Shown here piece after piece: positions 24,696 through 32,864 of a DNA stretch of 64,000 bases. Positions within the stretch are counted from its first letter, which is position 1, and each line of letters starts with the position of its first letter. The stretch is from Nonomuraea maritima (GTDB taxonomy: Bacteria; Actinomycetota; Actinomycetes; Streptosporangiales; Streptosporangiaceae). The notes under the pieces are model-generated. The model was not told where the DNA came from and ran no database searches. It saw nothing but the letters and a program-made list of their open reading frames with translations. Position numbers and translations under genes: made by a program. The stretch lies in assembly GCF_900100395.1 (NCBI RefSeq), contig NZ_FNFB01000021.1, positions 1 to 64,000 on the forward strand, read 5' to 3'.

Positions 24696-25660
24696 TGCGC
24701 GCGTTCGACTTCGCCGCCCCGCACGACGTGGCCGGGGCCCTCGACCTCGCCGGCGGCTCCTCGGCCTTCCTGGCCGGCGGCACCACGCTGGTCGACCTCA
24801 TGAAGCTCGAGGTGATGACCCCCGAGCAGGTCATCGACATCAACCGCCTCCCGCTGCGCGGCGTCCGGCAGGAGCCGGACGGCCTGCGCTTCGGCGCGCT
24901 GGAACGCATGGAGGACGCCGCCCGCCACCCCGACGTGGCCGGACGCTACCCGGTGATCTCGCAGGCGCTGCTGCTCAGCGCCTCACCGCAGCTGCGCAAC
25001 ATGGCGAGCCTCGGCGGCAACCTGCTGCAGCGCACCCGCTGCGGCTACTTCCGCGACGTGACCACGCCGTGCAACAAGCGCGCGCCCGGCAGCGGCTGCC
25101 CCGCGCTGCACGGCGACAACCGGGGCCACGCCGTGCTCGGCACGAGCGACTCGTGCGTCGCGACGCACCCGAGCGACCTCGCGGTGGCGCTCGTCGCGCT
25201 GGACGCGTCCGTACGGCTGCGCGGCGCCGACGGCGAGCGCACGGTCCCGCTCGCCGACTTCTACCTGCGCCCCGGCGACACCCCGCACCAGGAGAACGTC
25301 CTGCGGCTCGGCGAGCTCGTCACCGAGATCGTCGTGCCGGACCTCCCGTGGGCGGCGAACTCGGCCTACGTCAAGGTCCGCGACCGGCAGTCGTACGAGT
25401 TCGCGCTGGCCTCGGCCGCCGTCGCGGTCGACCTGCGTGACGGCCGGGTGCGCGACGCCCGGGTCGCGGTCGGCGGCGTCGGCACCGTGCCGTGGCGGCT
25501 GCCCGCCGTCGAGGCGGCGCTGCGCGCGGGCGAGAGCCACGAGGCCGCGGCGGCGCTGGCCGCCGAGGGCGCGCGGCCGCTGGCGGGCAACGCCTTCAAG
25601 GTGACATTGGCGCAGCGCGCGATCCTGCGCGCCCTGGCGGAACTGGCGGAGCGGCGATGA
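24695..25660 (+). CDS. Molybdenum oxidoreductase FAD subunit, PaoB-type with extra Fe-S site
   Basis: 321 aa. FAD motifs FLAGGTTLVDLMKL and MASLGGNLLQRTRC are present. The insertion between them carries Cys116, 126, 135 and 154 (TRCGYFRD, CNKRAPGSGC, SDSC), the pattern by which PaoB/YagS of aldehyde oxidoreductases binds an additional [4Fe-4S] cluster. This separates the enzyme from plain xanthine dehydrogenase. Its stop overlaps the start of the catalytic subunit (ATGA). Confidence 0.91.
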   Translation: MRAFDFAAPHDVAGALDLAGGSSAFLAGGTTLVDLMKLEVMTPEQVIDINRLPLRGVRQEPDGLRFGALERMEDAARHPDVAGRYPVISQALLLSASPQLRNMASLGGNLLQRTRCGYFRDVTTPCNKRAPGSGCPALHGDNRGHAVLGTSDSCVATHPSDLAVALVALDASVRLRGADGERTVPLADFYLRPGDTPHQENVLRLGELVTEIVVPDLPWAANSAYVKVRDRQSYEFALASAAVAVDLRDGRVRDARVAVGGVGTVPWRLPAVEAALRAGESHEAAAALAAEGARPLAGNAFKVTLAQRAILRALAELAERR

Positions 25661-27834
25661 TGTCGGTGAGGTCGGCGAACAGGGAGGACGGCCCGGTCAA
25701 GGTCAGCGGCGCGGCGGCGTACGCGGCCGACCACCACCCGGACGGGCTCGCGTACGGCTATCTGCTCACCAGCACGGTCGCCCGCGGCACCCTGCTCGCC
25801 ATGGACACCGCCGCGGCCGAGCGGGCGCCCGGCGTGATCGCGGTCTACACGCCGTTCAACCCGCTCGACGTGCGGCCGTTCCTCAAGGAGGGCGGCGCCG
25901 AGCTGGCGGCGCCGTTGCAGGACACCCGGATCCGTTACCACGGCCAGGCCGTCGGGCTGGTCGTCGCGGAGACGTTCGAGCAGGCCAGGGACGCCGCCGC
26001 GCTGGTGACGGCGCGCTACGACGCCGACCGTCCCAGGGCGTCGTTCGCCGACGGCCTCGCCGGCGCGGAACCGCCCGCCACGGGCGCGCCGGCGCAGGAG
26101 GTGCTGGCCGACGGCGTCGCCTCCATCGACGAGGCGCTGGCGGCGAGCGACGTCACGATCACCGCGACGTACACCACCCCGGCCGAGACGCACGTCGCGA
26201 TGGAGCCGCACGCCACCGTGGCGTCCTGGACGGGCGGCCGGCTGACAATCCACACCGCCACGCAGGGGGTGCGGCTGGCCGTGGAGCGGCTGTCGGAGGC
26301 GCTGGCCATGGACCCGGCCGACATCCGCGTCATCAACCCGTACGTCGGCGGCGGCTTCGGCAACAAGTGGGCCACCTGGGCGCACACCCCGCTCACCGCG
26401 GCGGCGGCCCGCGTGCTCGGCCGGCCGGTCAAGACGGTGCTCACCCGGGAGCAGGTGTTCACCGTCGTCGGGCACCGGCCGCTGACCTCGCAGACCGTCT
26501 CGCTCGGCGCCTCGGCGGACGGCACGCTGGTGGCCGTCAGGAACGACGGCGTCTCCAGCCGGTCGGCGTCGAACAGCTTCTACGAGGCGGTCGCCGACCT
26601 GTCGCTGTCGATGTACGACGCGCCCAACCTGCACGCGAGCAGGAAGGTCGTCACCCTCGACGTCCCGGTGACCACCATCATGCGCGCGCCCAGCGAGTCC
26701 AACGGCTCCTTCGCGCTGGAGAGCGCCATGGACGAACTGGCCGACGCGCTCGGCATGGACCCGCTCGACCTGCGCAGGAAGAACGACTCGTCGCGCCACC
26801 CGGTCAGCGGGCTGCCGTGGTCGAGCAAGCACCTGGACGAGTGCTACACGCTCGGCGCCGAGCGGTTCGGCTGGTCGCGGCGCGGTCGCGTGCCCGGAGC
26901 GGTCGCCGACGGCGACTGGCTGGTGGGCATGGGCATGGGCACGGCCACCTTCGGCGCGTTCCGCAGCGAGGCCTCGATCAACGTACGGCTGCGCGACGAC
27001 GGCCGGGTGGTCGTGTCGGGCACCGCGGCCGACCTCGGCACCGGGCAGTCGACGGTGTTCGCCATCCTGGCCGCCGACGTCCTCGGCATCCCGGTCGAGC
27101 GGGTGATCCCCGACCTGGGCGACTCGGCGACGCCTCCGGCGGTCAGCGCGGGCGGGTCCGGCTCGACCTCGGGCAACGGGCCCGCGGTCCGCCTGGCCGC
27201 GCAGGCCGCCAGGGACGCGCTGGTCAAGCTGGCCGCCGAGCACGAGAAGTCGCCGTTCCACGGCCAGGAGGTGACCTACGCCGGCGGCGAGGTCGGCGAC
27301 GGCGGGCGCGCGATGCCGTTCGGCGAGCTGCTGGCCCTGCTGGGCCTGCCCGACCTCGACGCGACGGCGACCTCGCCGCGCAACGCCTCGCAGAGCCACG
27401 CGTTCCGCTCGTTCGGCGCGCACTTCTGCGAGGTACGGGTCAACAGGTGGACCGGCGAGCCGCGCGTGACGCGGTGGCTGAGCGTGGTGGACGCGGGCAC
27501 GATCGTCAACGCGAAGGCGGCCCGCAGCCAGATCGTCGGCGGCGTCGTCATGGGGATCGGCCAGGCGTTGCTGGAGGACCTGCGGATCGAGCCGGGGACG
27601 GGCCGGTTCGGCAACGCCACGATGGCCGACTACCTGGTGCCCGTCAACGCCGACATTCCACCCATCGAAGTGGAGTTCCTGAATTATCCGGACACGTTGT
27701 TGAGTGATCTCGGGGCGCGCGGCATCGGCGAGCTGAGCATCGTCGGCGCGGCGGGCGCGGTGGCGAACGCCGTCCACAACGCCACCGGCAGGCGCGTCCG
27801 CGACCTCCCCATCACGCTCGACAAGCTCCTGTGA
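25657..27834 (+). CDS. Molybdenum oxidoreductase catalytic (molybdopterin) subunit, PaoC-like
   Basis: 725 aa from ATG 25657. Family landmarks include KVSGAAAYAAD at the N-terminus, MEPHATVASW, the cofactor loop VGGGFGNKW, GTAADLGTGQSTVFA and near the C-terminus ARGIGELSIVGAAGAVANAV, where the Glu is the expected catalytic base. With the two upstream subunits it forms an aldehyde/xanthine-type oxidoreductase; the Fe-S insert in the FAD subunit points to aldehydes. No dedicated maturation (XdhC/PaoD) gene is adjacent. Confidence 0.92.
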   Translation: MMSVRSANREDGPVKVSGAAAYAADHHPDGLAYGYLLTSTVARGTLLAMDTAAAERAPGVIAVYTPFNPLDVRPFLKEGGAELAAPLQDTRIRYHGQAVGLVVAETFEQARDAAALVTARYDADRPRASFADGLAGAEPPATGAPAQEVLADGVASIDEALAASDVTITATYTTPAETHVAMEPHATVASWTGGRLTIHTATQGVRLAVERLSEALAMDPADIRVINPYVGGGFGNKWATWAHTPLTAAAARVLGRPVKTVLTREQVFTVVGHRPLTSQTVSLGASADGTLVAVRNDGVSSRSASNSFYEAVADLSLSMYDAPNLHASRKVVTLDVPVTTIMRAPSESNGSFALESAMDELADALGMDPLDLRRKNDSSRHPVSGLPWSSKHLDECYTLGAERFGWSRRGRVPGAVADGDWLVGMGMGTATFGAFRSEASINVRLRDDGRVVVSGTAADLGTGQSTVFAILAADVLGIPVERVIPDLGDSATPPAVSAGGSGSTSGNGPAVRLAAQAARDALVKLAAEHEKSPFHGQEVTYAGGEVGDGGRAMPFGELLALLGLPDLDATATSPRNASQSHAFRSFGAHFCEVRVNRWTGEPRVTRWLSVVDAGTIVNAKAARSQIVGGVVMGIGQALLEDLRIEPGTGRFGNATMADYLVPVNADIPPIEVEFLNYPDTLLSDLGARGIGELSIVGAAGAVANAVHNATGRRVRDLPITLDKLL

Positions 27835-27840
27835 CACCCG

Positions 27841-27871
27841 CTCGGGGCCGCTGAAGGACAGCGGCCCCGAG
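27841..27871 (+). terminator. Intrinsic terminator of the molybdenum oxidoreductase operon
   Basis: CTCGGGGCCGCTG-aagga-CAGCGGCCCCGAG is a perfect 13-bp stem, five bases after the catalytic subunit stop, followed by agtttccc. Confidence 0.9.
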
Positions 27872-27951
27872 AGTTTCCCGTACCGATGTCATGAAGCTCT
27901 CGACGGCTCCGACCAACGCGGAGACACCTCGAGAGAACAGGACTTCCGGAT

Positions 27952-29436
27952 ATGCGAGTCAACCGGGCATGGCTGGGGCTGACCGTCCTCATGGTGCCGA
28001 CCTTGCTGGTCGCCATGGACATGACGACGTTGCTCCTCGCCCTCCCCCAGCTGAGCGCCGACCTGGGCGCCACCAACGTCGAGCAGCTGTGGATCAGTGA
28101 CAGCTACGGGCTCATGGTGGCGGGCCTGGTCATCACGATGGGCACGCTCGGCGACCGGATCGGCCGCCGGCGGCTGCTCGTGATCGGCGGAGCGGCGTTC
28201 GCGGTGCTGTCGGTGGTGGCGGCCCTCGCAGCCGACCCGCTGACCCTGATCGTGGCGCGGGCGCTGCTGGGCGTCGCGGGCGCGACGCTCGCGCCGTCCA
28301 CGCTGGCCCTGATCACCAACATGTTCGACGGACGGCAGCGCGGGCAGGCCATCGCGATCTGGGCGGCCTGCCAGTTCGCCGGCGGTGCGCTCGGGCCCGT
28401 GCTCGCCGGGTTGCTGCTCCAGCACTTCTGGTGGGGGTCGGTGTTCCTGGCCGCCGTGCCGGCGATGGCGGTGCTGCTGCTCGCCGGGCCGGTGCTGCTG
28501 CCGGAGTACCGCGGCGACCGCGCCGGCCGGCTCGACCTGACCAGCGTCGGGATGTCGCTCGTGGCGGTGCTGCTGATGGTCTACGGCATCAAGCAGCTGA
28601 CCGTCGAGAGCGTCCCCGTCGTCCCGGCGGCGGCCCTCGTCGTCGGCGCCGCCGTCGGGTTCCTGTTCGTCCGCCGCCAGCTGCGGCTGCAGACGCCGCT
28701 GCTGGACCTGCGGCTGTTCGGTAACCGCCCGTTCACGGCCGTGCTCGTCGCGCTCGTCCTCGCGGGCCTCGCCATGGCCGGTACGGGCCTGCTGGTGACG
28801 CAGTACCTGCAGAGCGTGCTGGGTTTTTCCCCGGTCGCGTCGGCGCTGCTGTTCATGCCGATGGGCGTGGGCTCGGCGCTCGGCACCGTGGCCGCACCGG
28901 CGCTGGCCCGGCGGATGAAGCAGACGACGGCGATCGTCGGCGGGCTCGTCGTGTCGGCGCTCGGCAGCCTGCTGCTGGTGGGCGTCGACGGCGCCGACGG
29001 CCTGCCGCTGGTGATGCTCGGCATCGCCGTCCTCGCGCTGGGCGCGGGTCCGCTGTTCGCGCTGGGCACCGGGCTGGTCATGGGGTCCGTGCCGCAGGAG
29101 CGGGCCGGCTCGGCGGCGTCGATGTCGGAGACCGGCAACTACTTCGGCGGTTCGCTCGGCTTCGCGCTGCTCGGCGTACTGGCCGCCGTGATTTACCGCA
29201 GCCGGACGGACGGCACGTCCGACTCGCTGGCCGGCGCAATCGCCGCGAGCGGGCACCTGCCCGCCGGCCAGGGAGCGGAACTGCTGCACACCGCGCGCGA
29301 GGCGTTCACCGCCGGTCTGCACGTCACCGCCGTCGTCGCGGCGGTCATCTTCGCCGGGTCGGCCGTCCTCGTCATGACCATGCGCTCGTCGGCCAGGACC
29401 ACTGCTGCCGCGCTCCCCCGGACGACACGCTCCTGA
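27952..29436 (+). CDS. MFS transporter, EmrB/QacA (DHA2) family
   Basis: 494 aa with about 14 hydrophobic segments. Motif D1-like VAMDMTTLLLALPQL in helix 1, motif A GDRIGRRRLLVIGG and motif C-like GGALGPVLAGLL are present. The helix-1 sequence resembles SmvA-type quaternary-ammonium/dye exporters. ATG 27952 is preceded weakly by GGACTTCC. It stands as a single gene. Confidence 0.88.
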   Translation: MRVNRAWLGLTVLMVPTLLVAMDMTTLLLALPQLSADLGATNVEQLWISDSYGLMVAGLVITMGTLGDRIGRRRLLVIGGAAFAVLSVVAALAADPLTLIVARALLGVAGATLAPSTLALITNMFDGRQRGQAIAIWAACQFAGGALGPVLAGLLLQHFWWGSVFLAAVPAMAVLLLAGPVLLPEYRGDRAGRLDLTSVGMSLVAVLLMVYGIKQLTVESVPVVPAAALVVGAAVGFLFVRRQLRLQTPLLDLRLFGNRPFTAVLVALVLAGLAMAGTGLLVTQYLQSVLGFSPVASALLFMPMGVGSALGTVAAPALARRMKQTTAIVGGLVVSALGSLLLVGVDGADGLPLVMLGIAVLALGAGPLFALGTGLVMGSVPQERAGSAASMSETGNYFGGSLGFALLGVLAAVIYRSRTDGTSDSLAGAIAASGHLPAGQGAELLHTAREAFTAGLHVTAVVAAVIFAGSAVLVMTMRSSARTTAAALPRTTRS

Positions 29437-29522
29437 CCCTGTCGCGGCGTCCGTGGAAACGGCGGACGACGTGCGACCATCACAGAGCGTGATCACGCGA
29501 ACGATGTCTTCTGGGGGTTTCG

Positions 29523-30776
29523 ATGGTGGGTGGTCGCTACATGCACGGTGTCCTGGCGGCGCTGCTTCCGCTGGGGCTGTTCGGGGGGCCGGCCAGACCG
29601 CCGCAACCGCCGGTCAAGGCCCCGGTGGTGCTGTTTCCCGCGTTCCACTTCACCAAGCTGCTGGTGACCGTACGCGACCAGACGACCGCGCGCGACTGCC
29701 CGCGCTCGGGCACCTTCCAGGACTGGTTCCAGAACGACCAGCCGAGCAGGTTCAGCCAGGTCTGCCAGGACAGGCTGCTCACCCTGCGTTACCGCCACGA
29801 CCCGTCGGTGCCGATGTCGGCGCGCTTCTCCGAGCAGCCCGGCGTCACCGTCGAGCTCATGGACTACGGCAGCACCGCCAGCGCGCCGTACTACCAGGCG
29901 ATGTACCAGCGGCTGGAGCGGGCCGGATACCGGCGCGACAAGGACATCAGGGTCGCGGGGTACGACGCCCGGCTCACCCCCGACATGGGCGGCTTCCTCG
30001 AGCGGACCCGCGACCTCATCGAGGACACCTACCGCGACAACGGCAACCGCCCGGTGCACCTGGTCGGCCACTCCAACGGCCCGCTGTACGCGCAGTACCT
30101 GATCACGCACTCCAGCCAGGCGTGGCGCGACAGGTACATCCACGGCTTCACCCCGATCGCGGGCAACATGCCGGGGCAGGGCGCGATGTACTCGCTGCTG
30201 TTCACCGGGCAGAACGTTCGCGACTTCGGTTACCCCACGACGAGGGAGAACGCGCTCAGCAGCGCGCTGATGTACCGGAGCGTGCCCTCGACGTACATGA
30301 GCGCCGCCGATCCGGCGATCTTCGGTGACCGCGAGGTGGTGATCCACGACTCCTCGACGGGCCGCTCCTACACGCCGCGCGACTACCCGCGGCTGTTCGC
30401 CGACGCGCGGCTGCGCACGGCCCTGCGCCTCGCCGACCACTACATCGGCTTCGTCAAGTTCGCCGACCGCCGGTCGTTCCCGAACGTCGACGTGTACGGG
30501 GAGCGCGGCTCGGGCCTGCCGACGGACGTCGGCGCGCGGCTGGACGACCTGACCGTCGGGCAGATCGCCGACCCCGACGGGTTCATCTACCGGGACGGCG
30601 ACGGCAACCAGGAGGACATCACCAACACCGCCATCCGGGTCTGGCGGGCCATGCGCTGCCACCACTTCAGCCTGACCGACAACCCGGGCGTCGAGCACGG
30701 CCAACTCCCCAATGACCCCGCCTTGCTCGACCGCCTGGTCACGAACCTCCACCGCCCCCGCACCCACTGCTCGTAG
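29523..30776 (+). CDS. Secreted LCAT/lipase-like alpha/beta hydrolase
   Basis: 417 aa. An N-terminal signal-like segment (LAALLPLGLFGGP) is followed by the lecithin:cholesterol acyltransferase-type hydrolase domain: APVVLFPAF (oxyanion region), nucleophile motif VHLVGHSNGPLYA with Ser184, and a late MRCHHFSLTDN that may supply the catalytic His. The Asn in GHSNG replaces the usual hydrophobic residue but is found in LCAT relatives. Probably acts on lipids outside the cell. Confidence 0.82.
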   Translation: MVGGRYMHGVLAALLPLGLFGGPARPPQPPVKAPVVLFPAFHFTKLLVTVRDQTTARDCPRSGTFQDWFQNDQPSRFSQVCQDRLLTLRYRHDPSVPMSARFSEQPGVTVELMDYGSTASAPYYQAMYQRLERAGYRRDKDIRVAGYDARLTPDMGGFLERTRDLIEDTYRDNGNRPVHLVGHSNGPLYAQYLITHSSQAWRDRYIHGFTPIAGNMPGQGAMYSLLFTGQNVRDFGYPTTRENALSSALMYRSVPSTYMSAADPAIFGDREVVIHDSSTGRSYTPRDYPRLFADARLRTALRLADHYIGFVKFADRRSFPNVDVYGERGSGLPTDVGARLDDLTVGQIADPDGFIYRDGDGNQEDITNTAIRVWRAMRCHHFSLTDNPGVEHGQLPNDPALLDRLVTNLHRPRTHCS

Positions 30777-30793
30777 CACCCCGACGGTACTGG

Positions 30794-30831
30794 GCCGGGG
30801 TCCTTCGAGCCAGTTGGAGAAGGACCCCGGC
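30794..30831. terminator. 13-bp stem hairpin after lipase gene
   Basis: GCCGGGGTCCTTC pairs perfectly with GAAGGACCCCGGC across a 12-nt loop, 17 bases after the lipase stop. No T-tract follows. Confidence 0.6.
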
Positions 30832-30868
30832 AGTCGGACACCATTGGGACGTAAGCCAAACAGAAGCA

Positions 30869-30898
30869 GCCCCGTGGTCACGTGTGTGATCACGGGGC
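30869..30898 (+). terminator. Second terminator-like hairpin
   Basis: GCCCCGTGGTCAC-gtgt-GTGATCACGGGGC forms a 13-bp stem with one G-T wobble, followed by gtttcctg. With the hairpin 38 bases upstream it makes a tandem terminator before the next gene. Confidence 0.7.
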
Positions 30899-31017
30899 GT
30901 TTCCTGTTGGGAGGTGCACGCCGGGCTCATCAGGGAGTGCCTTTGATCCCTAAGTCCATCTTCCGAGCAGGGCGGCAACTTCACGGGAGGGGGAACGGGT
31001 AAGCGATCATGTGATCC

Positions 31018-31515
31018 ATGTCGATTCCCCGGGACCCGCCCGCACCCGCACCACCGCAGAAGTCCCGAAATTCACGAGTGGCTCGCCGAAGCGGCTGCCT
31101 GGCCTTGCTATCAGTGCCGCTCCTGCTGCTCGCGGCGATCGTCATGGCGCCGGTGTGGATCAATGACCACCGGCTGGCGCGCATGGTGGGCCGCATCCAG
31201 GCGTATCCGCTGCCACCCGGAACAGATTTCGGGTACTTCGAACCGCAAGTCGAGGTGAGGGGCGACTCCGGCGACTGCTGGTACACCATCCGCTTCGAGC
31301 TCTCCACCGAGCGGCCCGTCCAAGAGGTGCTGAACCACTACCGCCAGGCAAAGATCGAAGACCCCGACGGAGACCTCGGCGACTACGAGGTTGCGGCCTT
31401 CACGCTGTTCGACGAGCCCGGCTCCCCCGTGGATGACGCCTCCGCCACAAAATCAGTGATCATCGACCTGGGCGGCATGTACGACGACACCTGGACGGAC
31501 ATGCGCTGCTACTGA
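31018..31515 (+). CDS. Hypothetical membrane-anchored protein
   Basis: 165 aa. A Pro/Arg-rich cytoplasmic N-terminus leads to one hydrophobic anchor (GCLALLSVPLLLLAAIVMAP). The extracytoplasmic domain has two cysteines (DSGDCWYTI, TDMRCY) and a pattern of alternating acidic and hydrophobic residues. No family recognised. GC content is a little lower than in its neighbours, and the gene sits beside an IS remnant, so acquisition with mobile DNA is possible. Confidence 0.62.
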   Translation: MSIPRDPPAPAPPQKSRNSRVARRSGCLALLSVPLLLLAAIVMAPVWINDHRLARMVGRIQAYPLPPGTDFGYFEPQVEVRGDSGDCWYTIRFELSTERPVQEVLNHYRQAKIEDPDGDLGDYEVAAFTLFDEPGSPVDDASATKSVIIDLGGMYDDTWTDMRCY

Positions 31516-31584
31516 CACGGCGGGACCGCTAGCGTGCTGGTCTTTTGCGCTCCAACCAAGATCGTCGGGGTTGACGACACCCTC

Positions 31585-31920
31585 TCACGCCACCGAGCGC
31601 AGGGCGGCGAAGCGCGAGGTGCGGGTCGGGGCCGGCGGCGTTCCGGTGAGCCACGCGTCGATCCTGGTGAGGTTCATCGCCGCGGCGATGAGAAGGTGCT
31701 GGAGATGGGTCTTGGCGATCCGACGACAGCGGCACCGCCGCAGGCCCTTGGGCGATGGTGCCCTCCACACCTGCCCTGTGGGCGTGGCGTTGCTGCCATT
31801 CGTCGGTGCTGTGCCTCTGGTGCGCGTTGCAGGGCTTCATGCTCCCCGCTGTGGGCGCAGGGTGATGCGTCGGCCTTTGGCTCCACGTGTGCACGACCGG
31901 GCGACGAGGCGGTGATCACG
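31585..31920 (-). pseudogene. IS1182-type transposase C-terminus, frameshifted remnant
   Basis: Reading the minus strand from about 31920, the conserved IS1182-family C-terminus appears in pieces in different frames: GRRITLRPQR, then EHEALQRA, then HQRHSTDEWQQRHAHRAGVE..EGTIAQG, then LRRCRCRRIAKTHLQHLLIA and FAALRSVA before the stop at 31585. At least three frame breaks separate the blocks, and the catalytic N-terminal part is absent. It is a dead fragment of an insertion sequence. Confidence 0.8.
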
Positions 31921-31988
31921 TCGGTGATTCACATGAGGGTCGTCGGTCGGGGAGGGCCTCGGTGGGTGTGCCGGGGCCCTTCGTCATG

Positions 31989-32747
31989 TCACCGCTCGTC
32001 CGGGTCGGCGGTTCTCCCCCACATGAAGTTCATCTCGGCGAAGCCCTGTTCCATGATGCCGACCATGGCCTGGCGGGCGCGGTCGCCGTCGCGGCGCTGG
32101 ATCGCGTGGGCGACGTCGGTGTGCAGTTGCAGCGCCCGCTCGTGCGGGTGGTGCGGCATCAGGTGGTAGTGGTGCCGTCCGGCGAGCACCTCGGCCACGA
32201 TCAGCTGCAGCTTGGCGAACATCTCGTTACCGGACGCGACCAGCACCCGCCGGTGGAACTCGATGTCGAGGCTGAGGAAGCGTGCCTCGTCACCTGCCTT
32301 GCCCGCGGCCCACATCTTCGCCGCGAGTCCCACTAACTCGCTCGCCTCGTCGTCGCCGATCCGTTCGGCCGCGAGCCAGGCGGCGTGCGGCTCGATCGCG
32401 GTGCGCAACTCGGTGATCGAGCGCATCTGCGCCATCCGGGCGCCGGAGGCGAGCCGCCAGCGGATCACCTGCGGGTCGAAGACGCTCCACACCTCGGGCG
32501 GCTGGATCATGATGCCGACCCGGCGGCGGGTCTCGATGAGCCCCATGGACGCGAGCACCCGCAACACCTCGCGGATCACCGACCGGGAGACCTGAAAGCG
32601 CTCGACCAGGTCGTCGATGCTCAGAACCGCCCCGGCGGCCAGCTCACCGTCGCAGATCGCGGTGCCGAGGTGGTCGAGGACGCGTGCGTGCAACCCGGCC
32701 TCGGCGGAGGCGTGCTGGGTGGCAGCCCTTGCGGAGGACTGAGTCAC
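31989..32747 (-). CDS. GntR/FadR family transcriptional regulator
   Basis: 252 aa. The N-terminal GntR wHTH reads LGTAICDGELAAGAVLS, LVERFQVSRSVIREVLRVLA and GLIETRRRVGIMI. The all-helical FCD domain follows with metal/ligand histidines in LDIEFHRRVLVASGN, HHYHLMPHH and HTDVAHAI. It is divergent from the sugar-acid uptake and catabolism operon beginning at 32865, so a UxuR/LgoR/DgoR-like role responding to an aldonate or hexuronate is likely. Confidence 0.9.
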   Translation of the reverse strand: MTQSSARAATQHASAEAGLHARVLDHLGTAICDGELAAGAVLSIDDLVERFQVSRSVIREVLRVLASMGLIETRRRVGIMIQPPEVWSVFDPQVIRWRLASGARMAQMRSITELRTAIEPHAAWLAAERIGDDEASELVGLAAKMWAAGKAGDEARFLSLDIEFHRRVLVASGNEMFAKLQLIVAEVLAGRHHYHLMPHHPHERALQLHTDVAHAIQRRDGDRARQAMVGIMEQGFAEMNFMWGRTADPDER

Positions 32748-32759
32748 AGCAACAAAGCA

Positions 32760-32771
32760 TATCAGTTGATA
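32760..32771. promoter_or_regulatory. Candidate GntR operator
   Basis: TATCA-gt-TGATA is an AT-rich inverted repeat 13 bases upstream of the GntR start, within the divergent promoter gap. Its length and position suit a FadR-subfamily site, which often has short TNGTNNNACNA-like or ATC/GAT symmetry. Confidence 0.5.
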
Positions 32772-32864
32772 ACGATCCCTTGAATAAATCCGCTTTTTGC
32801 GCCTAGCATCCCCACATTAAGCAGATGTTACGAACATGCGGCGCTCTTCCGGGGGGTGGCGGCC

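Noticed and set aside
25366-27837. 823-codon frame antisense to the molybdenum oxidoreductase
   Set aside because: No domain content; mirrors the third-position GC of the real genes.
27889-29496. 535-codon antisense frame over the MFS gene
   Set aside because: His/Arg/Glu-rich shadow of the EmrB-type transporter.
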